36,609 nt of DNA from an uncultured Gammaproteobacteria bacterium (GTDB lineage Bacteria > Pseudomonadota > Gammaproteobacteria > Arenicellales > JAANXG01), in the NCBI GenBank assembly GCA_947259395.1, contig CAMYMN010000020.1, positions 1-36,609 on the forward strand, read 5' to 3'. Position numbers and translations under genes: made by a program. This document shows positions 1 to 8,653 of the stretch, in pieces (positions within the stretch are counted from its first letter, which is position 1; each line of letters starts with the position of its first letter). Under the pieces are notes generated by a model, which worked only from the letters and a program-made list of their open reading frames with translations, made no database searches and was not told where the DNA came from.

Positions 1-839
1 CCCGGGCCGGTTACGCGGTTGAGTTCACCGGGGGGAATGTCGTCACCCATGCCGTCGACCTGATTGTCGGTGAACCACAGTTCGCCGTTGGCCGGGTTGA
101 AGGCAAGGCCCACGGAGTTGCGAATGCCCTTGGCGTAGACTTCCCAATTTTTGCCGTTGCGGTCCATGCGCACGATGGCACCGATACCGGCACGGTCGTA
201 TTTCTCCATTTTCGCCGGCGCAAACACGTTGTACGGCTGCCCCTGGGCGACATAGAGCTTATTGTCCGGCCCGATGTCACACACCCGCGCCCCGTGGTTG
301 AATGATTCTTCATCCTTGGGGATCAGCTGCTCCTTGACCAGATGGACTGCCACGTCGGGCCCTTCGTAGAAGAACTCTGCAGCCGGGAATTCAAGTAGTC
401 GGTTATGCTCGACAACATAGAGAAAGCCGTCCTTGCTGAAGCACATGCCGTTGGGGACCTTGAAGTCGATGCTCGGCGCGAAAGGTTTGACCTCGTCAGC
501 GACGCGATCGCGGTCGCGATCGGTGACCGCCCATACAGCGGTCTTGCGCGTGCCCACGAATACGGTGCCGACGTTGTTGCCCACCGCCATATGCCGAGCA
601 TCGGGAACGATGGCGTAAAGCGCGATCTTGAATCCACTCGGCAGCTTTATGCGCTCGAGGATATTGTTGAGTGCCTCGGCCTGTGGGCCGGTTTGGGACA
701 CGGTCTTTAACTCCAGCGCGGTCCCGGTGGTCTTGAAGTCCTGCAGCTTTTTGAGATTCTGGACGGCGGCGCTGGTGGCACCGGCGCTCATCAGCGCAAC
801 GGTGCCGACACACACTAACTGTTTGGCAGTAAATGGCAT
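1..839 (-). CDS. Secreted sorbosone/glucose dehydrogenase-type beta-propeller protein (partial, runs off left edge)
   Basis: The frame stays open from the ATG at 839 to the window edge, giving about 279 residues with no stop, so the C-terminus lies outside. The N-terminus is a signal peptide (about residues 1-20, basic start, hydrophobic core ending in Ala-Thr-Ser-Ala), so the protein is probably periplasmic. The visible part has blade-like repeats: MAVGNNVGTVFVGTR, a GMCFSKDGFLYVVE segment, and near the edge RNSVGLAFNPANGELWFTDN followed by GDDIPPGELN. That last block is characteristic of the sorbosone/glucose dehydrogenase family of NHL/PQQ-type propellers, which oxidise sugars or aldehydes. 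Substrate and cofactor cannot be read from the sequence. A GA-rich segment in the TTTCTTTCCTCTC stretch just above 840 (read on the minus strand) supplies a plausible ribosome binding site. The family call is good; the exact activity is unknown. Confidence 0.85.
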   Translation of the reverse strand, partial: MPFTAKQLVCVGTVALMSAGATSAAVQNLKKLQDFKTTGTALELKTVSQTGPQAEALNNILERIKLPSGFKIALYAIVPDARHMAVGNNVGTVFVGTRKTAVWAVTDRDRDRVADEVKPFAPSIDFKVPNGMCFSKDGFLYVVEHNRLLEFPAAEFFYEGPDVAVHLVKEQLIPKDEESFNHGARVCDIGPDNKLYVAQGQPYNVFAPAKMEKYDRAGIGAIVRMDRNGKNWEVYAKGIRNSVGLAFNPANGELWFTDNQVDGMGDDIPPGELNRVTGP

Positions 840-1240
840 GATTTCCTCTCTTTCTTTGGTGTGTAGGCCAGGATTTAATTGCTGTTCGAAGACTACTGGC
901 GTAATCCTACCGCAAAACTGGGTGATTGGGGATCGATCGACCGCTGGGTGATACACCCGCGTTGGACGCGAGGTCGTAGATCCGGAGCGCACCAATAGCC
1001 ACGGCGAGGATAGGGGCTCCTGTTCGCTGCATCGCAACAATTCGGCCGCCTCAAGCGTTGGTCGGTGTCATCATGCCGACGTCGGCCGCGGGAATCGAAA
1101 CGGCGTGACCGCAGGTACGAGTTTAAGGCCTTAGCCCCTCGCCCGCATCGGCCCAATCCGCAACTAATTGATTTTCATCATGGAGTAAGGATCAATGGCA
1201 ACGCACACTGAACAACAACGAACTACTGCGAGATCAGTCG
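840..1240. other. Intergenic region between divergent genes
   Basis: About 400 bases separate the leftward propeller gene from the rightward Lon-like gene. It must hold both promoters, but I could not assign convincing -35/-10 pairs. A minus-strand open frame at 893-1156 is arginine-rich, resembles nothing I recognise and lacks a ribosome binding site, so I do not call it. The only structured element I noticed is the short leader frame at 1195-1254, listed separately. Confidence 0.6.
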
Positions 1241-1254
1241 ATGCCACGACCTGA
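1195..1254 (+). promoter_or_regulatory. Possible 19-codon leader frame overlapping the Lon-like start
   Basis: An ATG at 1195 is preceded by GGAGTAAGGA, a better Shine-Dalgarno than anything in front of the Lon-like ATG at 1241. The frame encodes 19 residues (MATHTEQQRTTARSVDATT) and stops at 1252-1254, about a dozen bases inside the next gene in another frame. This layout would allow translational coupling. There is no independent evidence that the peptide is made. Confidence 0.25.
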
Positions 1255-3652
1255 ACCGTTAACCATAGAAGCCCTGTACACCCCTTGTGACACAAGCCGT
1301 TTACCGTTCAAGGATTCCGCGGAGTTGGAGGAATTTGACGGCGTTATTGGTCAGCCACGTGCCTTGGGGGCTATCCACTTCGGTACCGGAATCGCACGGG
1401 ACGGGTTCAATATCTTTGCCATGGGCTCCTCGGGCACCGGCCGTTTCACCATTGTCAAGCGTATCCTCGAACAACAAGCCGCGAAGCGGGACGCGCCTTC
1501 GGACTGGTGTTACGTGTATAACTTCAAACGACCCCACAAGCCCAAAGCGTTGCGTTTACCCGCTGGACATGGAGTGACGCTGCGCGACGATATGGAACAA
1601 CTGATTGAAGATCTTGGATCAGCGATCCCCTCGGCATTTGAAACCGAGGAATATCACTCCCGCATTGAAAAACTGGAGCAGGAGTTGAACGAACGGCGTG
1701 ACAACGCGCTGAATGAATTGGGGACTGAAGCCGGGGAGCACAATGTTCGGTTTTTACATACTCCCGCCGGTTTTGCATTTGCGCCGCTGGATAAAAAAGG
1801 CGAAGTGATTCGACCGGAATCGTTTGAAAAGTTGTCGCAAGAGGAAAAACAACGCATCGAGAAGATAGTCGAGGATCTTCAGAAAAGGTTACAACGAATC
1901 ATCCGCCAGATTCCGATTTGGCAGAAAGAGACGCGGGAGAAGATCAAGGAACTGGATCGCGAAATTGGGCGTTATGCGGTCGATCATTTGATTGGCCTCA
2001 TCAAAGATCGTCACAAGAATCTGCCTGAAGTGATGACCTATCTGGATGATGTCGAACGCGACATTGTCGAACATGTGCGTGACTTTCGCGGTGAGTCTGA
2101 GTCCCAGGCAACTTTACTCGGTATTAGTCCCAAGCCTGACGCGCTGAATCGTTACAACGTGAACGTTATCATCGATCATGACCGCGAACAGGCCGCGCCG
2201 GTGGTATATCAGGATCTGCCTACGCACTCCAACATGGTGGGGCGTGTGGAGTACCGCGCTCAGATGGGGACCTTGGTCACCGACTTCATGTTGATCAAGT
2301 CCGGTGATCTGCATCAGGCAAACGGCGGTTACTTGATCTTGGACGCGATCCGCGTATTGACACAGCCTTTCGCGTGGGACAGCCTGAAGCGAGCGCTGCG
2401 TTCGCGGGAGATTCGCATCGAGCCGCTCGAGAAGGCTTTGGGTTTCATGAGCACGGTGTCGCTCGAACCGGAGCCGATTCCATTGGACGTGAAGGTGGTG
2501 TTGATCGGCGAGCGCCTGCTTTACTACCTGTTGTGCGAATATGACCCGGAATTCTCGGATCTGTTCAAAGTGGCCGCAGATTTTGACGAGCGCATGGATC
2601 GCGACCAAGACTCCGATCTTCAGTTTGCCCGATTAGTGGGTCGAATCGCCAGCCAGGAATCGTTATTGGCTCTCGACCAAAGCGCGGTGGCGCGCATCAT
2701 TGAACACAGCTCGCGCCTCGCGGAAGACACAGAAAAGTTGTCTATTCACATGCGAGAAATCGTGGATATCATCCAGGAGGCGGATTTTCGCGCGCGCCAG
2801 GATGAGCAACAGGTCATCTCCCGTCAACACGTGCAACAAGCCATCGACGACAAGATCTACAGGTTGGACCGCATTAGGGAACACATCTATGAATCGATTC
2901 GTCGTGGTACTTTGAAAATCGACACCAAGGACGCCAAGGTAGGCCAGATCAACGGTTTGTCGGTCATTGACTTGGGTGGATTTTCGTTTGGACAGCCAGC
3001 GAGGATCACCGCAACCACACGGTTGGGAACAGGGAAGGTCATCGACATTCAACGGGAGACCGAACTCGGTGGCAATGTTCACTCCAAAGGTGTGCTGATA
3101 TTGTCAAATTATTTGGCTTCCCACTATGCCAAAGGGCACCCGCTGTCGATGTCAGCGAGTTTGGTCTTCGAGCAATCCTACGGATTGGTTGAGGGAGATA
3201 GTGCATCCTTGGCGGAACTTTGCGCATTACTCTCGGCATTATCCGGTGTGGCGATCAAACAGTCGTTTGCGGTAACCGGTTCTATCAATCAACTCGGCGA
3301 GGTGCAGGCAATCGGTGGCGTAAATCAGAAAATCGAGGGATTCTTTGATATCTGCCGGGCCACGGAATTAACTCGCGAGCAGGCAGTGCTTATTCCACGG
3401 TCCAACGTGCCGCATCTGATGCTCCGTCAGGACGTGGTCGCGGCGGTGGAGCGCAGTGAATTCAGGGTCTACGCGGTGGACAATGTCGATGAGGCGATCA
3501 CTTTACTTACTGGTGTGCCGGCCGGAGCCCGGGACCAAAAAGGGGAATATCCTTCCGAGTCGGTAAACGGCAGAGTAGAAAAGGCACTCATTGATTTGGC
3601 AATACGGCGCAAGGAATACGCGCGTGAACACGAAGACCGCGAACAACAGTGA
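1241..3652 (+). CDS. Lon-family ATP-dependent protease (AAA_32-type, LonB-like)
   Basis: An 803-residue cytoplasmic protease of the Lon superfamily, which lacks the long N-terminal substrate domain of classical LonA. The N-terminal half carries an AAA+ module with a P-loop GSSGTGRFT at residues 62-70; Arg in place of the usual Lys is common in this subfamily. A charged helical insertion follows at about 120-280. The C-terminal proteolytic domain has catalytic Ser654 in EGDSAS and Lys697 in NQKIEGF. Their 43-residue spacing equals that of the Ser-Lys dyad in E. coli Lon. Length is typical for the family. ATG 1241 is the only ATG in the frame after the upstream TGA at 1169, but its own ribosome binding site is poor, which makes coupling to the short leader frame possible. 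Its stop overlaps the GTG of the next gene by 4 bases, implying co-transcription with the stress protein. Confidence 0.92.
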   Translation: MPRPEPLTIEALYTPCDTSRLPFKDSAELEEFDGVIGQPRALGAIHFGTGIARDGFNIFAMGSSGTGRFTIVKRILEQQAAKRDAPSDWCYVYNFKRPHKPKALRLPAGHGVTLRDDMEQLIEDLGSAIPSAFETEEYHSRIEKLEQELNERRDNALNELGTEAGEHNVRFLHTPAGFAFAPLDKKGEVIRPESFEKLSQEEKQRIEKIVEDLQKRLQRIIRQIPIWQKETREKIKELDREIGRYAVDHLIGLIKDRHKNLPEVMTYLDDVERDIVEHVRDFRGESESQATLLGISPKPDALNRYNVNVIIDHDREQAAPVVYQDLPTHSNMVGRVEYRAQMGTLVTDFMLIKSGDLHQANGGYLILDAIRVLTQPFAWDSLKRALRSREIRIEPLEKALGFMSTVSLEPEPIPLDVKVVLIGERLLYYLLCEYDPEFSDLFKVAADFDERMDRDQDSDLQFARLVGRIASQESLLALDQSAVARIIEHSSRLAEDTEKLSIHMREIVDIIQEADFRARQDEQQVISRQHVQQAIDDKIYRLDRIREHIYESIRRGTLKIDTKDAKVGQINGLSVIDLGGFSFGQPARITATTRLGTGKVIDIQRETELGGNVHSKGVLILSNYLASHYAKGHPLSMSASLVFEQSYGLVEGDSASLAELCALLSALSGVAIKQSFAVTGSINQLGEVQAIGGVNQKIEGFFDICRATELTREQAVLIPRSNVPHLMLRQDVVAAVERSEFRVYAVDNVDEAITLLTGVPAGARDQKGEYPSESVNGRVEKALIDLAIRRKEYAREHEDREQQ

Positions 3653-4452
3653 GCGACGCGAATAAAAAAACGGAGACTCGGGTTACGGTGGTGATCGATG
3701 CCTCGCGTGGAAGTCTCGACACCTTGAAGACGGCGGCGGACATTGCAGCGCGGGTCCAGGCGCATCTGATGGCGTTGTTCATTGAGGATATCAACCTGTT
3801 TTCTCTTGCCGAGTTGCCGTTCGCGCGGGAGCTCGACCGTACCAGCGGCGCTACTCGGCGTCTCGATCGCCATGCGGTCACCCGGGCGTTGCAGGCAGAC
3901 GCGAAGCGTATACGTCAGTTGCTACAGACTGAGTCCGAGCAACGTCAAATCACCACGTCAATGAAAGTAGTGCGGGGACATTACGTCAGCGCCGCGATGG
4001 AGGCGGCTGAGGAAACCGATATCGTAATCCTGAGTCACGTTACCGGGGTCCGATTACGGACGGTCAAAACACCTACGCGGAAACCACCGCACCCTGCGAT
4101 CCGCGCCGGTGGTCCCAGACCGGTATGGACGTTGTTTGATGGATCTCCGGCTGCCCACCGGGCGCTCGCGATTGCGAAGGATTTCAGCGAACAGCACGAC
4201 GCCGGATTGGTGGTATTGATCCCCAATGAGAAGGCGTTCAAACGATTGGTCGACGAGGCGAAGGGCCTGCTCGAAGGCACGTCGGCCAGATACCAGTCGA
4301 TCGCAGCACTGGAGCCACGGGAGATGTTGACGACAATGGTCGCGGAGGGATCGTGCATGGTCTTTCTTCCACGTGGAAAGTCTTCCATGTTTGACAAGCT
4401 GCCCGTTTTTTTGCTCGATGAGCTCGCGTGTCCACTGGTCATGGTTTCGTAA
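3649..4452 (+). CDS. Universal stress protein-like tandem-domain protein
   Basis: 267 residues starting at a GTG that overlaps the protease stop (GTGA, 3649-3652), so translation is probably coupled. The first half (about 10-130) begins with the strand VTVVIDASRGSLDTLKTAADIA and ends with a DIVILSHVTG strand, as in Usp domains. The second half (about 160-267) restarts with PVWTLFDGSPAAHRALAIAKD, a DGSxxAxxAL pattern typical of UspA, and ends in LACPLVMVS. The tandem arrangement resembles UspE-like proteins. The glycine-rich ATP-binding motif near the end of each domain is not clearly conserved, so nucleotide binding is uncertain. Its role is inferred: stress adaptation, perhaps alongside the protease. 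Confidence 0.75.
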   Translation: MSDANKKTETRVTVVIDASRGSLDTLKTAADIAARVQAHLMALFIEDINLFSLAELPFARELDRTSGATRRLDRHAVTRALQADAKRIRQLLQTESEQRQITTSMKVVRGHYVSAAMEAAEETDIVILSHVTGVRLRTVKTPTRKPPHPAIRAGGPRPVWTLFDGSPAAHRALAIAKDFSEQHDAGLVVLIPNEKAFKRLVDEAKGLLEGTSARYQSIAALEPREMLTTMVAEGSCMVFLPRGKSSMFDKLPVFLLDELACPLVMVS

Positions 4453-4472
4453 ACGGCAAGTGAGTGTGTCTG

Positions 4473-6293
4473 ATGATAATCACGGATCCTTTTGTCTGTG
4501 AAATCTCCGACCGGTTGTGGCGCACCAAGTATCAATACAAAGACGGCGACACTGTTTACGATCAGACCATCGATGATACCTGGCGACGGGTAGCCCGGGC
4601 CGCTGCCGTCGTTGAGGAGGATTCCGATCTTTGGTCGCGGTGTTTTCATCGCATCCTAATGGACTTTCGATTCCTTCCCGGGGGGCGGATCCTCGCGGGT
4701 GCCGGCACCGGCCGCAGGGTGACTTTATTCAACTGTTTCGTGATGAACGTCATCGAAGATTCGATCGATGGAATCTTCGATGCGCTCAAGGAAGGCGCGA
4801 TTACAATGCAACAAGGCGGTGGTGTCGGCTACGATTTTTCGACACTGCGACCGGCGGGTACCTACGCGCGCACGGTGGGAAACATCGCTTCAGGACCCAT
4901 ATCTTTTATGCGGATCTGGGACAAGATGTGCGCAACCATACTGTCCACTGGTGCCCGGCGCGGTGCGATGATGGCGACTTTGCGTTGTGATCATCCCGAC
5001 ATTGAACAATTTATTGATGCGAAACAGGACAAGCACGAGCTGCGTCATTTCAATCTATCGGTGCTGGTGAGCGACGCATTCATGGAAGCAGTACAAAGCG
5101 ATCGTGAATGGTCGTTGGTGTTTCCGGCCGACAGATTGGAAGATAGCGCTGAAGGTGACGAGACCATTGACACTGTGTGGTCTGGTTCAAATGCTTCGGT
5201 TGCGTGCCGCGTGATCAAGCGTGTTCGAGCGCGCGCACTTTGGGAGCGTTTGATGCGGGCGACCTATGATTACGCGGAACCCGGGGTATTGTTTTTGGAT
5301 CGCATCAACAGCAGCAACCCATTGTGGTATCGGGAGCGAATTGCGGCCACTAACCCGTGTGGCGAGGTACCCTTACCCCCATATGGCGCGTGTAATCTGG
5401 GATCGATTAATCTGACTCGTTTTGTTTTACATGCATTTCAAAAAGACGCCTGTATAGACTGGACGGCTCTGATTGAAACCACGAAGACTGCGACACGATT
5501 CTTGGACAACGTAATCGATATATCGCGGTATCCACTGGATGCGCAGCGTGATCAAGCACTGAGAACTCGGCGGATTGGATTAGGGATCACCGGTTTGGGT
5601 AATGCCTTGGCGATGCTCGGCCTGCGCTATGATTCAGATGGCGCGCGTGAGCAGGCACAGCGATGCGTTGCCAGCATATGCCACACGGCATACCGTACGT
5701 CTATCGAATTAGCGCACGTAAAGGGAAGTTTTCCGTCGATGGATCGGGATTCCCATCTCGGTGGCGCTTTCGTTCAATCGCTGCCGGACGACATACGCGA
5801 CGGGATTGCCGACAGCGGCCTGCGCAACAGCCATTTACTCGCCATTGCTCCCACGGGATCAATAAGCTTATTGGCCAACAATATATCGAGCGGTGTTGAG
5901 CCCATTTATGATTACGCATTCACGCGCCGCATTGTGGAGCCAAATGGCGAATACTCCTTGCACCCCGTCGATGATTTTGCCTGGCGATTGTGGTGTGCGG
6001 AGCATGGAAAGTCCAAACCCGCTGCTGGCTTCGTTACCGCGCGCGAGATCAGTCCGCAAGCCCATCTACAGATGCAGGCGGTGCTACAGCCCCATGTGGA
6101 CCAAGCAATATCCAAGACGATTAATGTCAGCGAGTCGGTGGCGTTCTCGGAGTTCAAGGAACTCTATCAACACGCCTATGAATTGGGGCTGAAGGGTTGC
6201 ACCACCTACCGTCCCAATCCGGTCACCGGTGAAGTACTGTCGCTGGATGAGGACAACATCCACTGTTGCGTTATCGAGCGGGAGGGAGACTGA
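4473..6293 (+). CDS. nrdJ: Adenosylcobalamin-dependent (class II) ribonucleotide reductase
   Basis: A 606-residue single-subunit reductase that converts ribonucleotides to deoxyribonucleotides using coenzyme B12 as radical source. Visible motifs are the first active-site cysteine Cys88 in LFNCFV, the QGGGVGYDFSTLRPAG loop, the catalytic triad Asn294-x-Cys296-x-Glu298 in NPCGE, and the APTGSISLLANNISSGVEP signature. The C-terminus holds GCTTYRPN and ends with a vicinal pair Cys598-Cys599, which could be the re-reducing thiols. No small-subunit (NrdB) gene is nearby, as expected for class II. ATG 4473 is preferred over an in-frame GTG at 4464. It starts 20 bases after the stress-protein stop, so the three genes probably form one transcript. 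The enzyme works with or without oxygen, which suits changing redox habitats. Confidence 0.92.
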   Translation: MIITDPFVCEISDRLWRTKYQYKDGDTVYDQTIDDTWRRVARAAAVVEEDSDLWSRCFHRILMDFRFLPGGRILAGAGTGRRVTLFNCFVMNVIEDSIDGIFDALKEGAITMQQGGGVGYDFSTLRPAGTYARTVGNIASGPISFMRIWDKMCATILSTGARRGAMMATLRCDHPDIEQFIDAKQDKHELRHFNLSVLVSDAFMEAVQSDREWSLVFPADRLEDSAEGDETIDTVWSGSNASVACRVIKRVRARALWERLMRATYDYAEPGVLFLDRINSSNPLWYRERIAATNPCGEVPLPPYGACNLGSINLTRFVLHAFQKDACIDWTALIETTKTATRFLDNVIDISRYPLDAQRDQALRTRRIGLGITGLGNALAMLGLRYDSDGAREQAQRCVASICHTAYRTSIELAHVKGSFPSMDRDSHLGGAFVQSLPDDIRDGIADSGLRNSHLLAIAPTGSISLLANNISSGVEPIYDYAFTRRIVEPNGEYSLHPVDDFAWRLWCAEHGKSKPAAGFVTAREISPQAHLQMQAVLQPHVDQAISKTINVSESVAFSEFKELYQHAYELGLKGCTTYRPNPVTGEVLSLDEDNIHCCVIEREGD

Positions 6294-6497
6294 ACGTTCT
6301 TGCCCCTGGTAACACCGATATCTCGCAACTATGCTTGCGCAACGACGTCCACTTGGAGAACGGGGGAGGGGAGAATGCGACGTAGAGAGTAGGGCAGTCG
6401 GATTCATTTTTGGGGTTTGTTCAAAGTCACAGACACAGATTGCAGGATGTGTAGAATATACCTTGTTGACATACTTATTTTGCTTGGAGATTGGCAC

Positions 6498-6965
6498 ATG
6501 GCGATAGAAGAAGGTAAAGCGGCGCCGACGTTTACATTAAAAGACAAGAACGGCGACAAGATCTCGTTACGGGACCTGCGGGGTAAGAATGTGGTCGTGT
6601 ATTTTTATCCGCGGGATGATACACCGGGTTGCACCAAGGAGGCCTGCGGGTTCCGCGACTTATGGAAGAAGATCCAAAAACTTGACACCGTCGTGCTGGG
6701 TATCTCGCCGGATAGCGAGGCATCGCATGAGAAATTCGCGACCAAGTACAAGTTGCCATTTACTCTGTTGTCTGATCCCGATCGGAAGGTGATGGCCAAG
6801 TATGGCGCCTACGGAGAAAAGATGATGTATGGCAAAACAACTATGGGGGTGATTCGATCTACGGTGTGGATTGGGCCGGACGGTAAAGTAAAAAAACATT
6901 GGAAGAGGGTGGCCAAGGCTGCGGATCATCCGGCGAAAGTCTTGGGGGCCCTGCAAGCGGAATAG
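6498..6965 (+). CDS. bcp: Thioredoxin-dependent peroxiredoxin, Bcp/PrxQ type
   Basis: A 155-residue cytoplasmic peroxidase that reduces hydrogen peroxide and organic hydroperoxides using thioredoxin. The peroxidatic Cys45 lies in DDTPGCTKEACGFRD and the resolving Cys50 five residues later, the same positions as in E. coli Bcp. Pro38 and Thr42 complete the Prx active site. Lengthening the frame to 6417 would add about 27 residues with no family counterpart. ATG 6498, with TTGGAGA about 8 bases upstream, is therefore chosen. It stands alone: 204 bases separate it from nrdJ and nothing follows closely. Confidence 0.95.
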   Translation: MAIEEGKAAPTFTLKDKNGDKISLRDLRGKNVVVYFYPRDDTPGCTKEACGFRDLWKKIQKLDTVVLGISPDSEASHEKFATKYKLPFTLLSDPDRKVMAKYGAYGEKMMYGKTTMGVIRSTVWIGPDGKVKKHWKRVAKAADHPAKVLGALQAE

Positions 6966-7253
6966 GAATGCACGCGAAGCAAATAAGATCTAATTATCCA
7001 GATTACAGGGCGTGGGGGTGATAAGATCCTCCTCGCCCATTACATCTATAAATTGTGTCCAGGTTACATGGGAGAAACTCGAAGAGTTGGTGCCAATCCT
7101 ATTCTTATCTCCAGCGAGGCTCCTGGTGCCGTGATCCTAATTATGCGGACTGTCAGATGGTGATTGAACGAACGATCCATTCAAGAAAATGTGTTTATGC
7201 GTGCCGTCGAGAGCGGATAGGTGGAGTCAGTTAGACAGCACACCATAAAGATC

Positions 7254-7673
7254 ATGTATCGGTTGGTCGTCAGCGTATTGTGTTGCTTGGGTTTCACCGT
7301 TACCGGGTGTGGTGGAAACAGCACCAGCAGCGGTGGGCCCACGCCCTTTGCCGGGGCCTACGATGGATCAGTGACCGTGGCGGGGATCGGATCGAGCGCG
7401 CTGACCATCGTCATCGCCGTTAACGGAGATATTACTTTTGACGTCGCCGGCGGTATTGTGTGTGCGGGTGATGTCCCCGAGGGTTTAGAACTAGATGGCG
7501 ATTCGTTTGACGCCTCCGACAGCGGGGAGTGTGTGGTCGGTGGCTTCCCATGCCCGACGACGACCGTGATCACCGGCGCGATCTCCGGGGGCGCTATCAC
7601 TGGATCGGGTCAGGTGTTGGTGGGGTGCCCGATGTCAGTCCGACCTTATGATTTTCGATTTGTCGCCAGGTAG
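7254..7673 (+). CDS. Small predicted lipoprotein of unknown function
   Basis: 139 residues from the ATG at 7254. The N-terminus MYRLVVSVLCCLGFTVTGC is a short basic-hydrophobic segment ending in a lipobox-like TVTGC, so Cys19 would be acylated. A Gly/Ser/Thr linker follows, then a beta-rich domain (SVTVAGIGSSALTIVIAVNG, GAISGGAITGSGQVLVG) with several cysteines that could pair in the periplasm. I do not recognise a named family. A GTG at 7221 would add 11 residues before the signal and is less likely. The gene has no close partner on the same strand. Confidence 0.6.
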   Translation: MYRLVVSVLCCLGFTVTGCGGNSTSSGGPTPFAGAYDGSVTVAGIGSSALTIVIAVNGDITFDVAGGIVCAGDVPEGLELDGDSFDASDSGECVVGGFPCPTTTVITGAISGGAITGSGQVLVGCPMSVRPYDFRFVAR

Positions 7674-7766
7674 TGTGCGCGTTACGCTGACCGACTCGCC
7701 ATTCAATGGTTGCCTTTTTACCGCGACGACATTACCGGTGAACGATGGTTGTTGATGAGTGAGGGG

Positions 7767-8600
7767 TCACGAGCAGTTCGTTGGGTGAACATGTAGTTCA
7801 CCGTCGTTGGTGTAGACCTTGCAGTAGCAGTCATGATCGAAAAAAGGACATAGATACAGTGGGATGCTTTGATACTTGGTTTGGATGAACTTATGTATGT
7901 GCCCGTTAAAAATGGCACTTATATGAGAACTATGCTTGTCAATGATTTCATATAAGCGGTCTCGTGGATCGATGGTCAAGTTAGATCCGTCGGCCCATTT
8001 ACCGTGTTCCAACGTAACAGAGGTTCGCAGCGGCACATGGAAGAGCAAGATGGCCTTGCGCGTGGACTGGAGTTCTTCTATCAACCACGTGTATTGATCC
8101 TCGGATAGGCTATTCCGGTATCCCCCATCACTCGGCCAAAAAGATGCGACGGGTATGGTGAACCATATAAGCCTGTGTTCGTTCCATGACATCGAGCCGT
8201 TGCGTGCGTCCAATTTCTCCGCCGCTAAATCGAGACTGACAGGACCTATGAAATCATGACCCGGCCCGAGACTTTGCCGAAACTCGGTTTCCGGCAGTAA
8301 GCGCTGCAAACGATGATAGAGCTCGGTTTCACCTGTCCAGTAATCTTTGTCGCCAGCCTTCACACTTCTGTCCGGCATGTATCGTGCATTGTCGACCATG
8401 TCCCCCACAACGAACAGTATTTGCGGCGGCGTTTTTTTCAGAGTACTCAAAAATGCCTCAAAGCGTTTAGTGGTAAACGGCCACCGGCCATTGGGGTTCG
8501 AGAGGTGAATGTCGCTGGTAATTACTAGATAGGATTGCGAATCGCCAGTACACGCGGCTAACATGAGCACCATTGCGGCAAGTAAGTACCACATTCTCAT
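7767..8600 (-). CDS. Calcineurin-like metallophosphoesterase lipoprotein
   Basis: 277 residues from the ATG at 8600. Residues 1-17 (MRMWYLLAAMVLMLAAC) form a lipoprotein signal, so the enzyme should be membrane-anchored outside the cytoplasm. Metal-site blocks appear in family order: Asp30-x-His32 in SDIHLS, GDMVDN, a degenerate GPGHDF where GNHD/E is expected, HVPLR, and NGHIHK as the GHxH motif. The substrate could be a phosphodiester or phosphomonoester and cannot be told. An in-frame ATG at 8651 would leave only 2 bases to the divergent gene at 8654 and put the hydrophobic segment internally, so 8600 is preferred. The shared divergent promoter region suggests a functional link to the two membrane proteins to its right. 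Confidence 0.75.
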   Translation of the reverse strand: MRMWYLLAAMVLMLAACTGDSQSYLVITSDIHLSNPNGRWPFTTKRFEAFLSTLKKTPPQILFVVGDMVDNARYMPDRSVKAGDKDYWTGETELYHRLQRLLPETEFRQSLGPGHDFIGPVSLDLAAEKLDARNGSMSWNEHRLIWFTIPVASFWPSDGGYRNSLSEDQYTWLIEELQSTRKAILLFHVPLRTSVTLEHGKWADGSNLTIDPRDRLYEIIDKHSSHISAIFNGHIHKFIQTKYQSIPLYLCPFFDHDCYCKVYTNDGELHVHPTNCS

Positions 8601-8653
8601 AAAATAGGGACCTGAGGCACAACAGCCAACACGGCGATTATAAAAATTCATTA

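Noticed and set aside
893-1156. Arg-rich minus-strand open frame between the first two genes
   Set aside because: Biased composition, no ribosome binding site, no resemblance to any family.
6466-6471. TTGACA before the peroxiredoxin gene as a promoter
   Set aside because: No -10-like hexamer occurs at 15-19 bases, where the ribosome binding site already begins.
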